From: CAUTNA01 sp964371145
GTDB lineage: Bacteria; Pseudomonadota; Alphaproteobacteria; Rs-D84
Reading direction: 5' to 3'
Assembly: GCA_964371145.1 (NCBI GenBank)
Contig: CAYJKO010000004.1
Location: 1-64,000, forward strand
DNA: 64,000 nucleotides
Part shown: positions 7,311-17,370 of the stretch, in pieces
How positions within the stretch are numbered: position 1 is the first letter of the stretch
Layout of the letters: each line of letters opens with the position of its first letter
Position numbers and translations under genes: made by a program
The notes under the pieces: model-generated
Seen by the model: the letters and a program-made list of their open reading frames with translations, nothing else
What the model was told of the DNA's origin: nothing
Databases searched by the model: none

Positions 7311-10300
7311 TTGAAATTTCAGAATTTTAAATTCGGAATAGTTTGCGGTATTGGCGCGCTTTTTTCAAAAGCGGCAATGGCTGATTTTAATTCACTGCAA
7401 AATTCTTTGCAATTTCAAATATCACCCATTACATTGACCGAAGACATTACTTTTAATCAAAACCTGTCTTATGGCATCACGTATGACGCAATATTAGAAG
7501 GAAATTATTTTTCTTTAAAAGGCGACAACCTGTACAAAGGATTCAATGTATCCGCGGGTGTTGATTTAACAATTACGCAAACAATTTTTGAAAATTTTGC
7601 AGCGACCCTATCAACCGATTTAGGATCAGTATTAAATTTGGGTGAATTATCTAACAATAATTTATCGTCTGTTACTTTTACCAACACGCAAACCGTCAAT
7701 GGCGGCGCCGTTATTTACAATAAAAATGCTGTTTTGAATTTAAGCATGGCAAATTTCAACCGAGATTCAGACGTTAACACTGGCATTATCACATATGGCG
7801 CGGGTGGACGCGGGATTATGAATACCGGAGGCGCGACGTTAACCGTTGCTGATTCTAATTTTTATTACAGTACAGCATCAGATAATATGGGTGGCGGTGC
7901 GATTTATAATGATCAAAATTCTGAAATAACCGTATCTGGCACAAATTTTGAAAAAAACCAATCCAGCGCAGGCGGCGCAATTTACACATCCGGAAAAACA
8001 ACTTTATCCGAAGTAAGTTTCAAAGACAATACTTCAACCAATGATGGTGGTGCGATTTATGCGAGCATACAAAATCTGACGGATGAAATCGACATATTCG
8101 AAAGCATTTTTACAGGAAATACCGCAAACAACAATGGTGGTGCAATTTATAGTTCTCAACCTGAAAATTATTCGGGTCGCGGGCTGTCTTTTTACAATGT
8201 TGAATTTTCAAACAATACCGCGACAAACGGATTGGGTGGCGCGATTTATAATGCAGAAAACTCTCATATCCGATTGGTTGGCGATAATGGAATCGTCACT
8301 TTCAGTGGGAATACCGCGAACGGCGTATCAAATGCTATACATAACGAAGGAATTATTTATTTAAATGCGGGCGGGAATGGAATTCGTTTAACAACAAACA
8401 GTTCGGGAACCATTATCATAAATGACGCCATCACAGGAATAAATGGTAATTTATTTATTAATGATTCTGTTCAATTGCCTACGAATGGTGTTGTTTATGT
8501 AAACAATACAATATCTGGAAATAATTTAACATTAGAAGACGGCACTTTAAGTTTTTCCGATAACACTATTCGCGAACATTTTTCATCTGGCGATTTCACA
8601 TCAAATGGCGGAACATTATGGTTAGACGTTGATTTAAACGCCAATCAAATTGACACAATATCCGCGACAAATGTATATGGAAATATTGTAATTGATTCAT
8701 TGCGAATTATGTCTGATTCCGATACTGCAAAACAATTGGATGTATTTAAAACATCATCAACAGGATTTACAGTTAATGCATTTGACGCATACACAAACAC
8801 GAAAAAATATACAATTACCGAACAGACGGGGGGCGAATTATTATTTACTCCGTCATCCGGCAATATTGATGGATTCAAAACAGCAGCACAGGCAACAGGC
8901 ACCCGTTCATTTACATTTTTGGCCGATTACAAAGCGCCCAGCACGACCAATGTCGCGGCAGGAGAATTCACCATATTTGGAAATTTATCAAACGCATTAA
9001 ATTATACATTAAATGCATCCGGAGAATTAGATTTAACATCCATTCCAGGCATCGGCGGAAACACATACATATTTGATGGACAAAATTCATATTCTTTTGC
9101 CCAATTAGAACAAAATGCAATATTAAACGTTGTAGATTCTGTCATAGCAAACGGACGTTCACAATTTGGCGGATCAATTTATAACGACAAATCCGGTTCC
9201 CAATTATTTGTATATAATTCGATTTTTTATAACAACTATGCCACATCGAACGGCGGGGCGGTATCGTCCGGGAAAATTGTTAATATTTTTGATTCTGCTT
9301 TTATAAACAACCACGCCACCGCTAATGGCGGAGGATTTTCAACAGGGCAAGAATTATCATCTATTTACAATTCAATTTTTGATGGAAACACAGCCGGCGG
9401 ATTGGGCGGGGCGTTTTCAGGACGCGGTGTTTTGAATGCGGCAGATTTAACCGTTATAAACAATTCTGCAACACATGGTGGTGGATTGTATACTTATATA
9501 GGTTCAGGCAGCATTTCCGGAAAGAGTAATACGACCGTTGCAAATTCAATATTTAATGACAACGACGCGTCCGTTAACGGTGGAGCGGTTTATGCGGGTG
9601 GAGATTACACAAATATAACCCAAACCAGCTTTACAAATAATTCCGCGGCAAACGGGGGCGCGATTTATAACAGCAAAATGACATCTGGATTCACTTCGTT
9701 GGGAAATTTGAACATTTCAGAAGACGCCGTATTTTCTAATAATTCCGCAACCGTATATGGGGGCGCGATTTATAATAATTCGACCGCAGTAATCGATGAA
9801 ACAAATTTCATAAACAATTCATCCAATAAATTTGGTGGGGCGATTTATAATTCCGGAATCGGTACTGCCAGCATTTCAAATGGTGTATTTATGAACAATT
9901 CATCAATAACAGATTCAGGTGGAGCGATTTATAATCTGGGCACATTAAATATGACGTCCCTGCAATTCGCAAGCAACACATCCGCGTTATCGGGGGGCGC
10001 GATTTATAATGCAGGTGACGCATCCATCAGAACAGCCCAATTTATATCAAATACATCCAATCAAAACGGTGGTGCGATTTATAATAATACCGGAAGCAGC
10101 ATTAATATAATTGATACATATTTCGGCGATACAGACATTACAAAAAATAACGCAGGTAATATCGCAAGCGGTCTGGGCGGAGCAATTTACAATAATGCCG
10201 GTACAGTAAATATAGCCAGCAACACCATAGACATATTGTTTAATGGAAATATGGACAGCACAGGTTCGAACGCTATACACAATGATTCCGGCACCATAAA

Positions 10301-13300
10301 TTTAAACGCAGGCAACAGTTACATCAGATTTTTAGATAAAATATCTGGCGCAGGCAAAGATTCCAGCATTATAAATTTAAATAAATCTGATATTGAAATC
10401 GGCAAAGATTCCAGCGATAATTCGGTATACGCGTCAGATTCTGGGTTGATTCAAATGGATGGAACAATATCAGATAATACGATTAATTTATATGGCGGAA
10501 CATTTTTATTGGGTGCAGACGCAGAATTCATTAATGTAGATTTTAATGCATATGACAATGACCCAACAGATACATCAACACCTTTGTTTTCATTAATGAA
10601 TGGGGAAACTCAAATTATTAATCTGGGCAATATGTCTTTGAACAATGATATGAATTTGGCATTGGATATGGATTTAGCCGGCGGACTGGCCGATCAATTA
10701 TCTGCAACCGGATTTACAAATTCTTCGCCGGCGTCTACGATTTACATATCTGCTTTGACTATGACTTCGCAAAAAGCAGAAGTTCTGGGGACATCGACAG
10801 ATTATATAATTGCTGATGCTACATTAAAAAACAATATTGAATTAACGTTGGACGATGAAATTAAAATCACAGACCCCTATTCTCATGATCTGGGTCATTT
10901 GTTATATTATGACGACACAAAAGGCGCAATTACTTTAAGCTTTACTAATTTAAAAGATGCGACAAATGTTAATATCACCAGAAAAGCATATTCAATCGGA
11001 TCCAACGAAGAAATAACCGATATAATCGGCACAATGGGTGGCGAATTATTATCCGTCAGCGGTAACGGATATGACGTAAATGGTAATAATTTTGGCGGAA
11101 CTTCTATGACAACAGGCCAAGTTTTAACCATACACGAAGTTGATAATTATAATGGATTTAACACAACCGGGAACGGTGGCGCAATTGCGAACAATGGTGG
11201 AACTTTAAATATAAATAATTCCAATTTTACAAACAATACATCATCCGGCGAAGGTGGAGCGATTTATAATTCTGGAATATTTAATTTAACCGCATCAGAC
11301 GACAATGATTCTACAACCAATGACACAATAACATTTTCCGGAAATACCGCAAACGGCACAGACAATGCTATTTACAATTCTGGAACAATAAATATGAACA
11401 CCAGCGAAAGTTCTATTACGTTTGAGGATGGAATTTCTGGTTCGGGTGGCACAATTAATATCAATAATTTTGAAACATCAACAGAAAAATTGCGCGCAGG
11501 GTTGGTATATTTCAGCGAAGAAATTTCAAACAACACAATCAATATGTATTCTGGGACTCTGGGTTTTGGCGCTGGATTATCTGACACATCAGATTTAAAC
11601 TTTTATGGCGGTAATGTCGTTTTAAGAAACAATAATGCAGAAAACGTAAATTTCGGAAATTTAACATTGTATACGGATTTAAATCTGGAATTAGAAATTG
11701 ATTTGGCAAATAAAACTGCGGACAAAATATCTGCAACTTCATACACATCAAATGGAAACGACATAAATATAAACAGATTGGTTTTATTGTCCGACCCGAC
11801 AGAAACGCCAATATCTTTACAAATTATCGATTCTTCTTTGGTTTCAGATGTCGATTTAACAATCGATCCAAATTTAACAATATTTGAAAAAAATGGTGCA
11901 ATAGAAGAATATAATAATTATTTTGTTGGATATGATGACACAACCGGTTTTTTAAGTTTTGCTTATAACAATTTACCATATGCCATCACATCTTCTGTTT
12001 CGCAAAAAATATACAATATGGCCGTTGGCAACCCAGAAAGCATCGATTCCGATTTAACTTTGAACGGAACATCTTTGCACGTTAATGCAAATAACAATAA
12101 CATCAATGGTAATGGAACAATAACATTGGGCAACGGTCAAACTTTTACTATGGCCAGCGTCGCAACATTAAACGCAAACGTCACAAATAATGGAACTGGC
12201 ACATTAAACATATACGCAACGAATACAAATACAACAACAAATGGTTCAATTGTAAATAACGGACAATTAAATTTAGTAACAAATGCACACAGCACATTAA
12301 CGGTAAATAATTTATCCGGTTCTGGTAACACACAAATATCTGGGTCCGGTTTAACCGAATTCACAGGCGTTATTTCATCAAACGACATTACGAACGATGG
12401 TTCTGGATTATTATTTTCAAACAATGTTGATATAGATAACTTTGTAGCAAAAGGTGGTAACACTACATTCAACAATGCAACAGACATAAATGATTTTGAA
12501 GCGACAAATTCTGCAATTGTTAATATCAACAATTCATTTAATTCAAACAATATGACATTAAACAATACAACCGTTAATATTGGCACGAACGCATCTTTTG
12601 GAAATACTACAAATATAACAACAGAAACAAATGACGCGACATTAAATGCGAATAATTCATCTATCAAAACACAAAACATTAATTCTTTGGTTTTAAATTC
12701 TGATTTGAATTATTCTTTTGACGTGTCATTGGAAAACACCCCCAGCGCGGATGTATTGAACGCAGTATCTGTAACAGGCACCGGTGAAGTCATATTAGGA
12801 CAAATAAATATTTTAACAAATGCAGATTCTATGCCGGTTACCAATTTAAATATCGCAAGCGCGTCTTTTGGAAATAAAATAGACATATCATCTGCGACTT
12901 TGGTAAATTCAACCGGCACATCTGAAAATTATACCGGATATTTTATCGGATATGACAACGCGGGTAACATCAGCTTTAATTATGCGGGCTTTGAAAATGC
13001 AATAACATCTCTGGTCGCTCAAAAAGCATACACTTTTGGCACTTTGGACGAAAACAATACATCTGATTTGGTTATGATGGGCGACGAATTAACATTGAAT
13101 GGAAACAATCAATCTATAACAGGATCGGGTTCTATAACAGTTGCCAATTCTTCTCAAGAATTAACTATTAAAAACATTGCGTCCAATTCTAATGATATAA
13201 TTAATAATGGAATTTTAGAATTTGTATCAAATACAACAGATACAGATATCACCGGCAACGTCACAAACAACAATGAATTGAACATAACAACAGATGCAGA

Positions 13301-15572
13301 CAATACAATTACGTTCGATGGGACATATTCAGATTCTGGTGAAACAAACATAGATGGTAATGCAATATTTAATGGCGCAACATCTGCCAATTTAAATATT
13401 AATTCCGGAGCCACAACATTAAACAACAGTTTTAACGGCAATATCATCTTGGGCGGTGCGACTTTGAATTTCGGTTCTTCTTTTAACCCGGGTTCAAACA
13501 CAAATCTTGAAACAACAGGTGGCGGTAATATTGATTTAATTGACGATAATTTTGAAACATATAACATCAATAATTTAAAATTATCTGGCAACACGAATTT
13601 GGGATTAGATATTGGATTAGATACAGATTCCGCAGATATATTGAATGCAACCTCTGTTGATGGCACAGGCAAAATTATAATTAATGAATTGAACATAATG
13701 TCTGACGCATCTGTCATGCCAGATTCAGGACGGGATGTTACCGTTGCAACAGGCGCATTATTAAATGATGATTATATTGATTTAGCATCCGGGATTAATT
13801 TATCAATAACCAATTCAGGGACAGCAACAGAAAATTACATAGACGGTTATTTAATTTCTTATGATGATGTGACCGGCAAATTAAATTTCAAATATTCTGA
13901 TTTAGAATATGCAATAACTTCGACAGTTCCAGACAAAGCCTTTGCAATGACAGGATCTGACACAATTGATACAGCATTGGTTTTAAACGGCAATTCATTA
14001 ACTCTGGACGGCAATGGCGCGAATATTTCCGGCAATGGTTCGATTGATTTAAACGGCAACGAATTGGCTTTGCGTGAAACAACAATTACAGATGTGTCTA
14101 TTGATGTAAATAATGGTGAATTAAATTTATATGATGATACCACATTAAACACAACTATTACAGGCACAGGCACAACCAACATTAATGGCAACGTATTTGT
14201 TAATTCAGATATGTCCGGATTTTCTGGTGTTACAAATTTAAATTCCGGAACTTTGTCATTTAATGCAAATCCGGTTGAATTCTTTGGCGACTTTAATGTT
14301 TTGGGCGCATCTACTTTGGATATCGCAAACAATGACGCACAGATATTTGATACAGCTTCTTGGAATTTGGGCGCTACATTAAATACAATCATAGACGTTG
14401 ATTTGGTTGCAAAATCTGCGGATTCATTTTTGAATACATCATTATTGTCTGATTTCATTAATATAACCGGATTTAATATATTAACCGACCGGACTGATTC
14501 TACAACAATCAGCGTATCAGACGATACCGGTGGCGGAAAATTTTCAATAGATTCATTGTTAACAATTGCAAATGGACCGATATATCAATATACTGTTGAC
14601 TCTTCAAAATTATTATCAGACGGAGAAATTACATTTAACGGCCCAAGCGGTTATAACCCGACTATTTTGATGGGATCTGTAATGTCCCAAGTAAACACAA
14701 TATCACAAATGCATATTATGGAACAATCTTTGACTAACTTTATGAACAATGGTAAAGACGGAGTTTGGGGTAATGCATTTTATAATTCGGTATATGAAAA
14801 AACATCCCCTGCTTTTTGGACAAAAGCATATGGATTTACAGAAACCGCAGATTTGGGTTACAACATCGAAACAGACGGTCAATATTACGGAGCATTGTTC
14901 GGTGTCGATACACCGTCTATGTGTTCTGGCGATTGTTTAGACACTTTGTTTACTGCATACGCGGGGTATTATGGTTCCAACCAATCTTATGACGGTGGAG
15001 ACTTAAAAGAAGACGGTTTTGTTGCCGGTATTCGCGCTGCACTATTAAAAACCAGAACATATTCTGTATTTTCCGCCCATTACGCAACCGGAGAATTCAA
15101 TGCGACGACACCGTTTGGAACAGAAGACGCCCAAACAAAGACTTTTGGTTTATCCAATAAAACCGGATACAATATGTGGATTAAATACAAAAAAACATCA
15201 TTGCAACCTATTTTAAACATATCTTATTTGCAAACAACACGTTCAGATTATGTAACAGCCGCCGGAATTAACATAACCGAAGAAAAATTAAATACTTTGC
15301 AATTGGGCACAGAATTAAGATTGACTCATTATTTTGAAAATGATTGGCATGGATATACATCTGTTGGATATAATTGGAACAACAAAGACGGCAATGACGT
15401 TTACGCAAACAATGCATTATTATCTGATTTAGAAATTGGTTCATATATGACATATAAATTGGGCGGGCAAAAAAACTTTAACAACCGCGCAAAAGGTTAT
15501 ATTGAATTAGAAGGTTTAACCGGCGACAGATTGGGCGTTGGTGGAAAAGTTGGATTTGAAATCAAATTCTAA
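7311..15572 (+). CDS. giant autotransporter 1 with Pmp-like GGAIYN repeats
   Basis: 2753 residues, a type V secretion autotransporter. A signal peptide ends near residue 24 (SKAAMA). The first roughly 1000 residues hold about twenty GGAIYN/GGAVYA-type repeats, each followed by an N/T/S-rich strand, as in chlamydial Pmp and other beta-helix passengers. The later passenger contains four copies of a longer module whose most conserved part reads like AITSxVxQKAY, near residues 1225, 1560, 1900 and 2205. The last 270 residues (from DGVWGNAFY, about 2483) form the outer-membrane beta-barrel, ending in the terminal Phe needed for BAM insertion (FEIKF). The start is TTG, with AAAGGG upstream. The protein is N/T/S/G-rich and almost without Cys. 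It is paralogous to the gene at 18105-28088. Adhesion or another surface role is likely but unproven. Confidence 0.9.
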   Translation: MKFQNFKFGIVCGIGALFSKAAMADFNSLQNSLQFQISPITLTEDITFNQNLSYGITYDAILEGNYFSLKGDNLYKGFNVSAGVDLTITQTIFENFAATLSTDLGSVLNLGELSNNNLSSVTFTNTQTVNGGAVIYNKNAVLNLSMANFNRDSDVNTGIITYGAGGRGIMNTGGATLTVADSNFYYSTASDNMGGGAIYNDQNSEITVSGTNFEKNQSSAGGAIYTSGKTTLSEVSFKDNTSTNDGGAIYASIQNLTDEIDIFESIFTGNTANNNGGAIYSSQPENYSGRGLSFYNVEFSNNTATNGLGGAIYNAENSHIRLVGDNGIVTFSGNTANGVSNAIHNEGIIYLNAGGNGIRLTTNSSGTIIINDAITGINGNLFINDSVQLPTNGVVYVNNTISGNNLTLEDGTLSFSDNTIREHFSSGDFTSNGGTLWLDVDLNANQIDTISATNVYGNIVIDSLRIMSDSDTAKQLDVFKTSSTGFTVNAFDAYTNTKKYTITEQTGGELLFTPSSGNIDGFKTAAQATGTRSFTFLADYKAPSTTNVAAGEFTIFGNLSNALNYTLNASGELDLTSIPGIGGNTYIFDGQNSYSFAQLEQNAILNVVDSVIANGRSQFGGSIYNDKSGSQLFVYNSIFYNNYATSNGGAVSSGKIVNIFDSAFINNHATANGGGFSTGQELSSIYNSIFDGNTAGGLGGAFSGRGVLNAADLTVINNSATHGGGLYTYIGSGSISGKSNTTVANSIFNDNDASVNGGAVYAGGDYTNITQTSFTNNSAANGGAIYNSKMTSGFTSLGNLNISEDAVFSNNSATVYGGAIYNNSTAVIDETNFINNSSNKFGGAIYNSGIGTASISNGVFMNNSSITDSGGAIYNLGTLNMTSLQFASNTSALSGGAIYNAGDASIRTAQFISNTSNQNGGAIYNNTGSSINIIDTYFGDTDITKNNAGNIASGLGGAIYNNAGTVNIASNTIDILFNGNMDSTGSNAIHNDSGTINLNAGNSYIRFLDKISGAGKDSSIINLNKSDIEIGKDSSDNSVYASDSGLIQMDGTISDNTINLYGGTFLLGADAEFINVDFNAYDNDPTDTSTPLFSLMNGETQIINLGNMSLNNDMNLALDMDLAGGLADQLSATGFTNSSPASTIYISALTMTSQKAEVLGTSTDYIIADATLKNNIELTLDDEIKITDPYSHDLGHLLYYDDTKGAITLSFTNLKDATNVNITRKAYSIGSNEEITDIIGTMGGELLSVSGNGYDVNGNNFGGTSMTTGQVLTIHEVDNYNGFNTTGNGGAIANNGGTLNINNSNFTNNTSSGEGGAIYNSGIFNLTASDDNDSTTNDTITFSGNTANGTDNAIYNSGTINMNTSESSITFEDGISGSGGTININNFETSTEKLRAGLVYFSEEISNNTINMYSGTLGFGAGLSDTSDLNFYGGNVVLRNNNAENVNFGNLTLYTDLNLELEIDLANKTADKISATSYTSNGNDININRLVLLSDPTETPISLQIIDSSLVSDVDLTIDPNLTIFEKNGAIEEYNNYFVGYDDTTGFLSFAYNNLPYAITSSVSQKIYNMAVGNPESIDSDLTLNGTSLHVNANNNNINGNGTITLGNGQTFTMASVATLNANVTNNGTGTLNIYATNTNTTTNGSIVNNGQLNLVTNAHSTLTVNNLSGSGNTQISGSGLTEFTGVISSNDITNDGSGLLFSNNVDIDNFVAKGGNTTFNNATDINDFEATNSAIVNINNSFNSNNMTLNNTTVNIGTNASFGNTTNITTETNDATLNANNSSIKTQNINSLVLNSDLNYSFDVSLENTPSADVLNAVSVTGTGEVILGQINILTNADSMPVTNLNIASASFGNKIDISSATLVNSTGTSENYTGYFIGYDNAGNISFNYAGFENAITSLVAQKAYTFGTLDENNTSDLVMMGDELTLNGNNQSITGSGSITVANSSQELTIKNIASNSNDIINNGILEFVSNTTDTDITGNVTNNNELNITTDADNTITFDGTYSDSGETNIDGNAIFNGATSANLNINSGATTLNNSFNGNIILGGATLNFGSSFNPGSNTNLETTGGGNIDLIDDNFETYNINNLKLSGNTNLGLDIGLDTDSADILNATSVDGTGKIIINELNIMSDASVMPDSGRDVTVATGALLNDDYIDLASGINLSITNSGTATENYIDGYLISYDDVTGKLNFKYSDLEYAITSTVPDKAFAMTGSDTIDTALVLNGNSLTLDGNGANISGNGSIDLNGNELALRETTITDVSIDVNNGELNLYDDTTLNTTITGTGTTNINGNVFVNSDMSGFSGVTNLNSGTLSFNANPVEFFGDFNVLGASTLDIANNDAQIFDTASWNLGATLNTIIDVDLVAKSADSFLNTSLLSDFINITGFNILTDRTDSTTISVSDDTGGGKFSIDSLLTIANGPIYQYTVDSSKLLSDGEITFNGPSGYNPTILMGSVMSQVNTISQMHIMEQSLTNFMNNGKDGVWGNAFYNSVYEKTSPAFWTKAYGFTETADLGYNIETDGQYYGALFGVDTPSMCSGDCLDTLFTAYAGYYGSNQSYDGGDLKEDGFVAGIRAALLKTRTYSVFSAHYATGEFNATTPFGTEDAQTKTFGLSNKTGYNMWIKYKKTSLQPILNISYLQTTRSDYVTAAGINITEEKLNTLQLGTELRLTHYFENDWHGYTSVGYNWNNKDGNDVYANNALLSDLEIGSYMTYKLGGQKNFNNRAKGYIELEGLTGDRLGVGGKVGFEIKF

Positions 15573-15594
15573 TATCTTCATATTTTTAAATAAC

Positions 15595-15622
15595 TTGCAT
15601 ATTCGATATTTGGTTGTATAAT
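15595..15622 (+). promoter_or_regulatory. sigma-70-like promoter for the helicase gene
   Basis: TTGCAT (15595-15600), a 16-base spacer, TATAAT (15617-15622). This leaves a leader of about 87 bases before the helicase ATG, enough to hold the small upstream frame at 15672. Confidence 0.65.
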
Positions 15623-15671
15623 GCGTCTCTGAAATTCTAATATCATCTGTTTTTATATATAGGTTGGCTTT

Positions 15672-15719
15672 ATGGGTTTCACCAAAAGCATAATTAAAAA
15701 AAAGGCAGAAACATTATGA
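15672..15719 (+). CDS. 15-residue upstream frame overlapping the helicase start
   Basis: A short frame, ATG at 15672 and TGA at 15717-15719, encoding MGFTKSIIKKKAETL. Its stop overlaps the helicase ATG as ATGA, the geometry of translational coupling. It is Lys-rich near the end. The ribosome-binding site (TAGGTTGG) is weak, so translation is uncertain. It could equally be chance in a long leader. Confidence 0.3.
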   Translation: MGFTKSIIKKKAETL

Positions 15720-16927
15720 ATAAATTTGAAAATCTGGGTTTACCAGAATCTTTATTAAGCAATTTGAAAAAAATTGGATTTGAAACCCCAACCCCAATCC
15801 AGGCGGGCGTTATACCACACGCAATTTCTGGCAAAGACGTTTTGGGCAATGCTCAAACCGGTACGGGTAAAACCGCAGCATTTGCTATACCGGCGGCAAT
15901 ACATTTAATGAAAAATTCAACCAATTGCGTTTTGATATTATTACCAACACGTGAATTGGCGGCTCAGGTTTTAACAGATACTTTGAAAATTATGGGACCT
16001 GCATTACGTGTTAATTCAACATTATTAATCGGTGGGGAATCGGCCGACAAACAAATTAAACAAATAAAAATGGGGCCTCGATTAATCGTTGGAACACCGG
16101 GTCGCATCAATGACCATTTAAAAAGCCGTAAATTAAGATTAGAATTCGTTGATTTATTGATATTGGACGAAACAGATCGTATGTTAGACATGGGATTTGG
16201 CCGTCAAATAGAAACCATTATTTCCGAAATATCCCCTGCTCATCAAACTTTGATGTTGTCTGCGACTTTCCCAAAAAACATTATGGAATTATCTGGTAAA
16301 TATTTAAATAATCCACAACGTGTTGCTTGTGGCAATGAAAACGTTGTAACAGATACCATCAAACAAGAATTAATGCATACCACGGATGAAGACAAATATA
16401 AAATCTTAATCGAATTATTGGACAAACAAACTGATTCCGTTTTGGTATTTACAAAAACAAAATATGGCGCAGAACGTTTAATGAAACGATTGGTAAAAGA
16501 AAAATTTGCTGCATGCGCATTACATGGCGATATGCGTCAAACAAAACGCGACAGATCTATTGCTGATTTCCGCCGTAAAAAATGCAATGTTATGGTCGCA
16601 ACAGACATCGCCGCACGCGGTTTGGATATTTCCCACATCAGTTGCGTTATAAATTACGATATGCCACAGGCTGCCGAAGATTACATACATCGTATTGGTC
16701 GCACAGGCCGCGCGGGCACATCGGGTGTTGCGATAAATTTATTAACGAAAAAAGACCATAAATTATGGCGCGAAATTTGTAAATTATTAAAAACAGATTC
16801 AGGTTTGCCGCCGGAACCCGCAAATGATAAAAAACCGACGTCTACGCAAAATCGCCGTCCACGCAAACCATTTAAAAAACGTATTAAACCCGGCGCAAAA
16901 AAACTTTTAACAAATAAAAGCATGTGA
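15716..16927 (+). CDS. DEAD-box ATP-dependent RNA helicase, RhlE-like
   Basis: A 403-residue DEAD-box helicase that would unwind short RNA duplexes using ATP. All motifs are in order: Q motif GFETPTPIQ (with F4 upstream), motif I AQTGTGKT, Ia PTRELAAQV, Ib TPGR, motif II as DETD in place of DEAD (LILDETDRMLDMGF), motif III SAT, motif IV VLVFTKTK, motif V ATDIAARGLD and motif VI HRIGRTGRAG. A basic tail (RRPRKPFKKRIKPGAKK) probably gives nonspecific RNA binding, as in RhlE/CsdA proteins. The DETD box is an unusual but conservative change. The long leader with a coupled small frame may regulate it. Confidence 0.92.
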   Translation: MNKFENLGLPESLLSNLKKIGFETPTPIQAGVIPHAISGKDVLGNAQTGTGKTAAFAIPAAIHLMKNSTNCVLILLPTRELAAQVLTDTLKIMGPALRVNSTLLIGGESADKQIKQIKMGPRLIVGTPGRINDHLKSRKLRLEFVDLLILDETDRMLDMGFGRQIETIISEISPAHQTLMLSATFPKNIMELSGKYLNNPQRVACGNENVVTDTIKQELMHTTDEDKYKILIELLDKQTDSVLVFTKTKYGAERLMKRLVKEKFAACALHGDMRQTKRDRSIADFRRKKCNVMVATDIAARGLDISHISCVINYDMPQAAEDYIHRIGRTGRAGTSGVAINLLTKKDHKLWREICKLLKTDSGLPPEPANDKKPTSTQNRRPRKPFKKRIKPGAKKLLTNKSM

Positions 16928-16933
16928 TATAAT
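16905..16933 (+). promoter_or_regulatory. probable promoter for the small secreted protein
   Basis: TATAAT at 16928-16933 starts at the base after the helicase stop; a weak AT-rich -35 (TTTTAA, 16905-16910) is 17 bases upstream. AAAGGAGAG then precedes the ATG at 16959. Confidence 0.45.
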
Positions 16934-16958
16934 CAACAGGTAAAAAAAGGAGAGAACA

Positions 16959-17343
16959 ATGAAATTAGTTTATGCAGCATTAGCTGTGATTATGTCAACA
17001 GGATACGTTATGGCAAAGCCAGAAATGGGTCAAATGAAAGAAAGAGCAGGNNNNNNNNNNNNNNNNNNNNNNNNNNNNNNNNNNNNNNNNNNNNNNNNNN
17101 NNNNNNNNNNNNNNNNNNNNNNNNNNNNNNNNNNNNNNNNNNNNNNNNNNTATGGAATCATTAACTGACGAACAAAAAACATGTATCCAAAATGCAAATT
17201 GCAAAATGGAAAATGATGAAAATAAAGCAGACGAAGCTGCAAACGAAGCAGCAAAAGAATGTATGAAAAACGCAATGGAAACTTGTGGCATTGAAATGCC
17301 AGAAATGCCGGAAAAACCTGCGATGAAAAAACAAGCCAAATAA
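16959..17343 (+). CDS. small secreted Cys-containing protein, interrupted by an assembly gap
   Basis: Probably one gene split by a 100-N gap. The left part starts with a signal peptide (MKLVYAALAVIMSTGYVMA, then KPEMGQMKERAG). The right part, from about 17151, reads MESLTDEQKTCIQNANCKME and continues as an acidic/Ala-rich helix with four Cys in two spaced pairs (CIQNANC and CMKNAMETC), ending in PAMKKQAK and TAA. The two parts are in different frames across the 100 N, but the gap length is nominal. Exported helical proteins with paired Cys often form disulfides in the periplasm; the function is unknown. The Cys spacing recalls the larger proteins at 42901-47585. Confidence 0.6.
17051..17150. 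other. assembly gap (100 N)
   Basis: A second 100-N run, inside a small secreted-protein gene. Unlike the first gap, its flanks share no visible repeat. Confidence 0.98.
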
Positions 17344-17368
17344 AAAAAATCCCCAATTGGGGATTTTT
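17344..17368. terminator. bidirectional terminator, CCCC-AATT-GGGG type
   Basis: AAATCCCC, loop AATT, GGGGATTT, with A and T runs on both sides, between convergent genes (stop at 17343 and stop at 17371 on the other strand). It is one of four near-identical hairpins in the window. Confidence 0.85.
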
Positions 17369-17370
17369 AT

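Noticed and set aside
7600..11400. Possible CRISPR-like or satellite repeat array
   Set aside because: The periodic GGTGGTGCGATTTATAA-like strings vary in sequence and spacing and encode GGAIYN protein repeats; there are no constant spacers.
12137..14458. Long open frames on the minus strand beneath autotransporter 1
   Set aside because: They are Val/Phe/Ser-rich mirror images of an N/T/S-rich repetitive gene, have no start signals and fit no family; similar shadows lie under autotransporter 2 on the plus strand.
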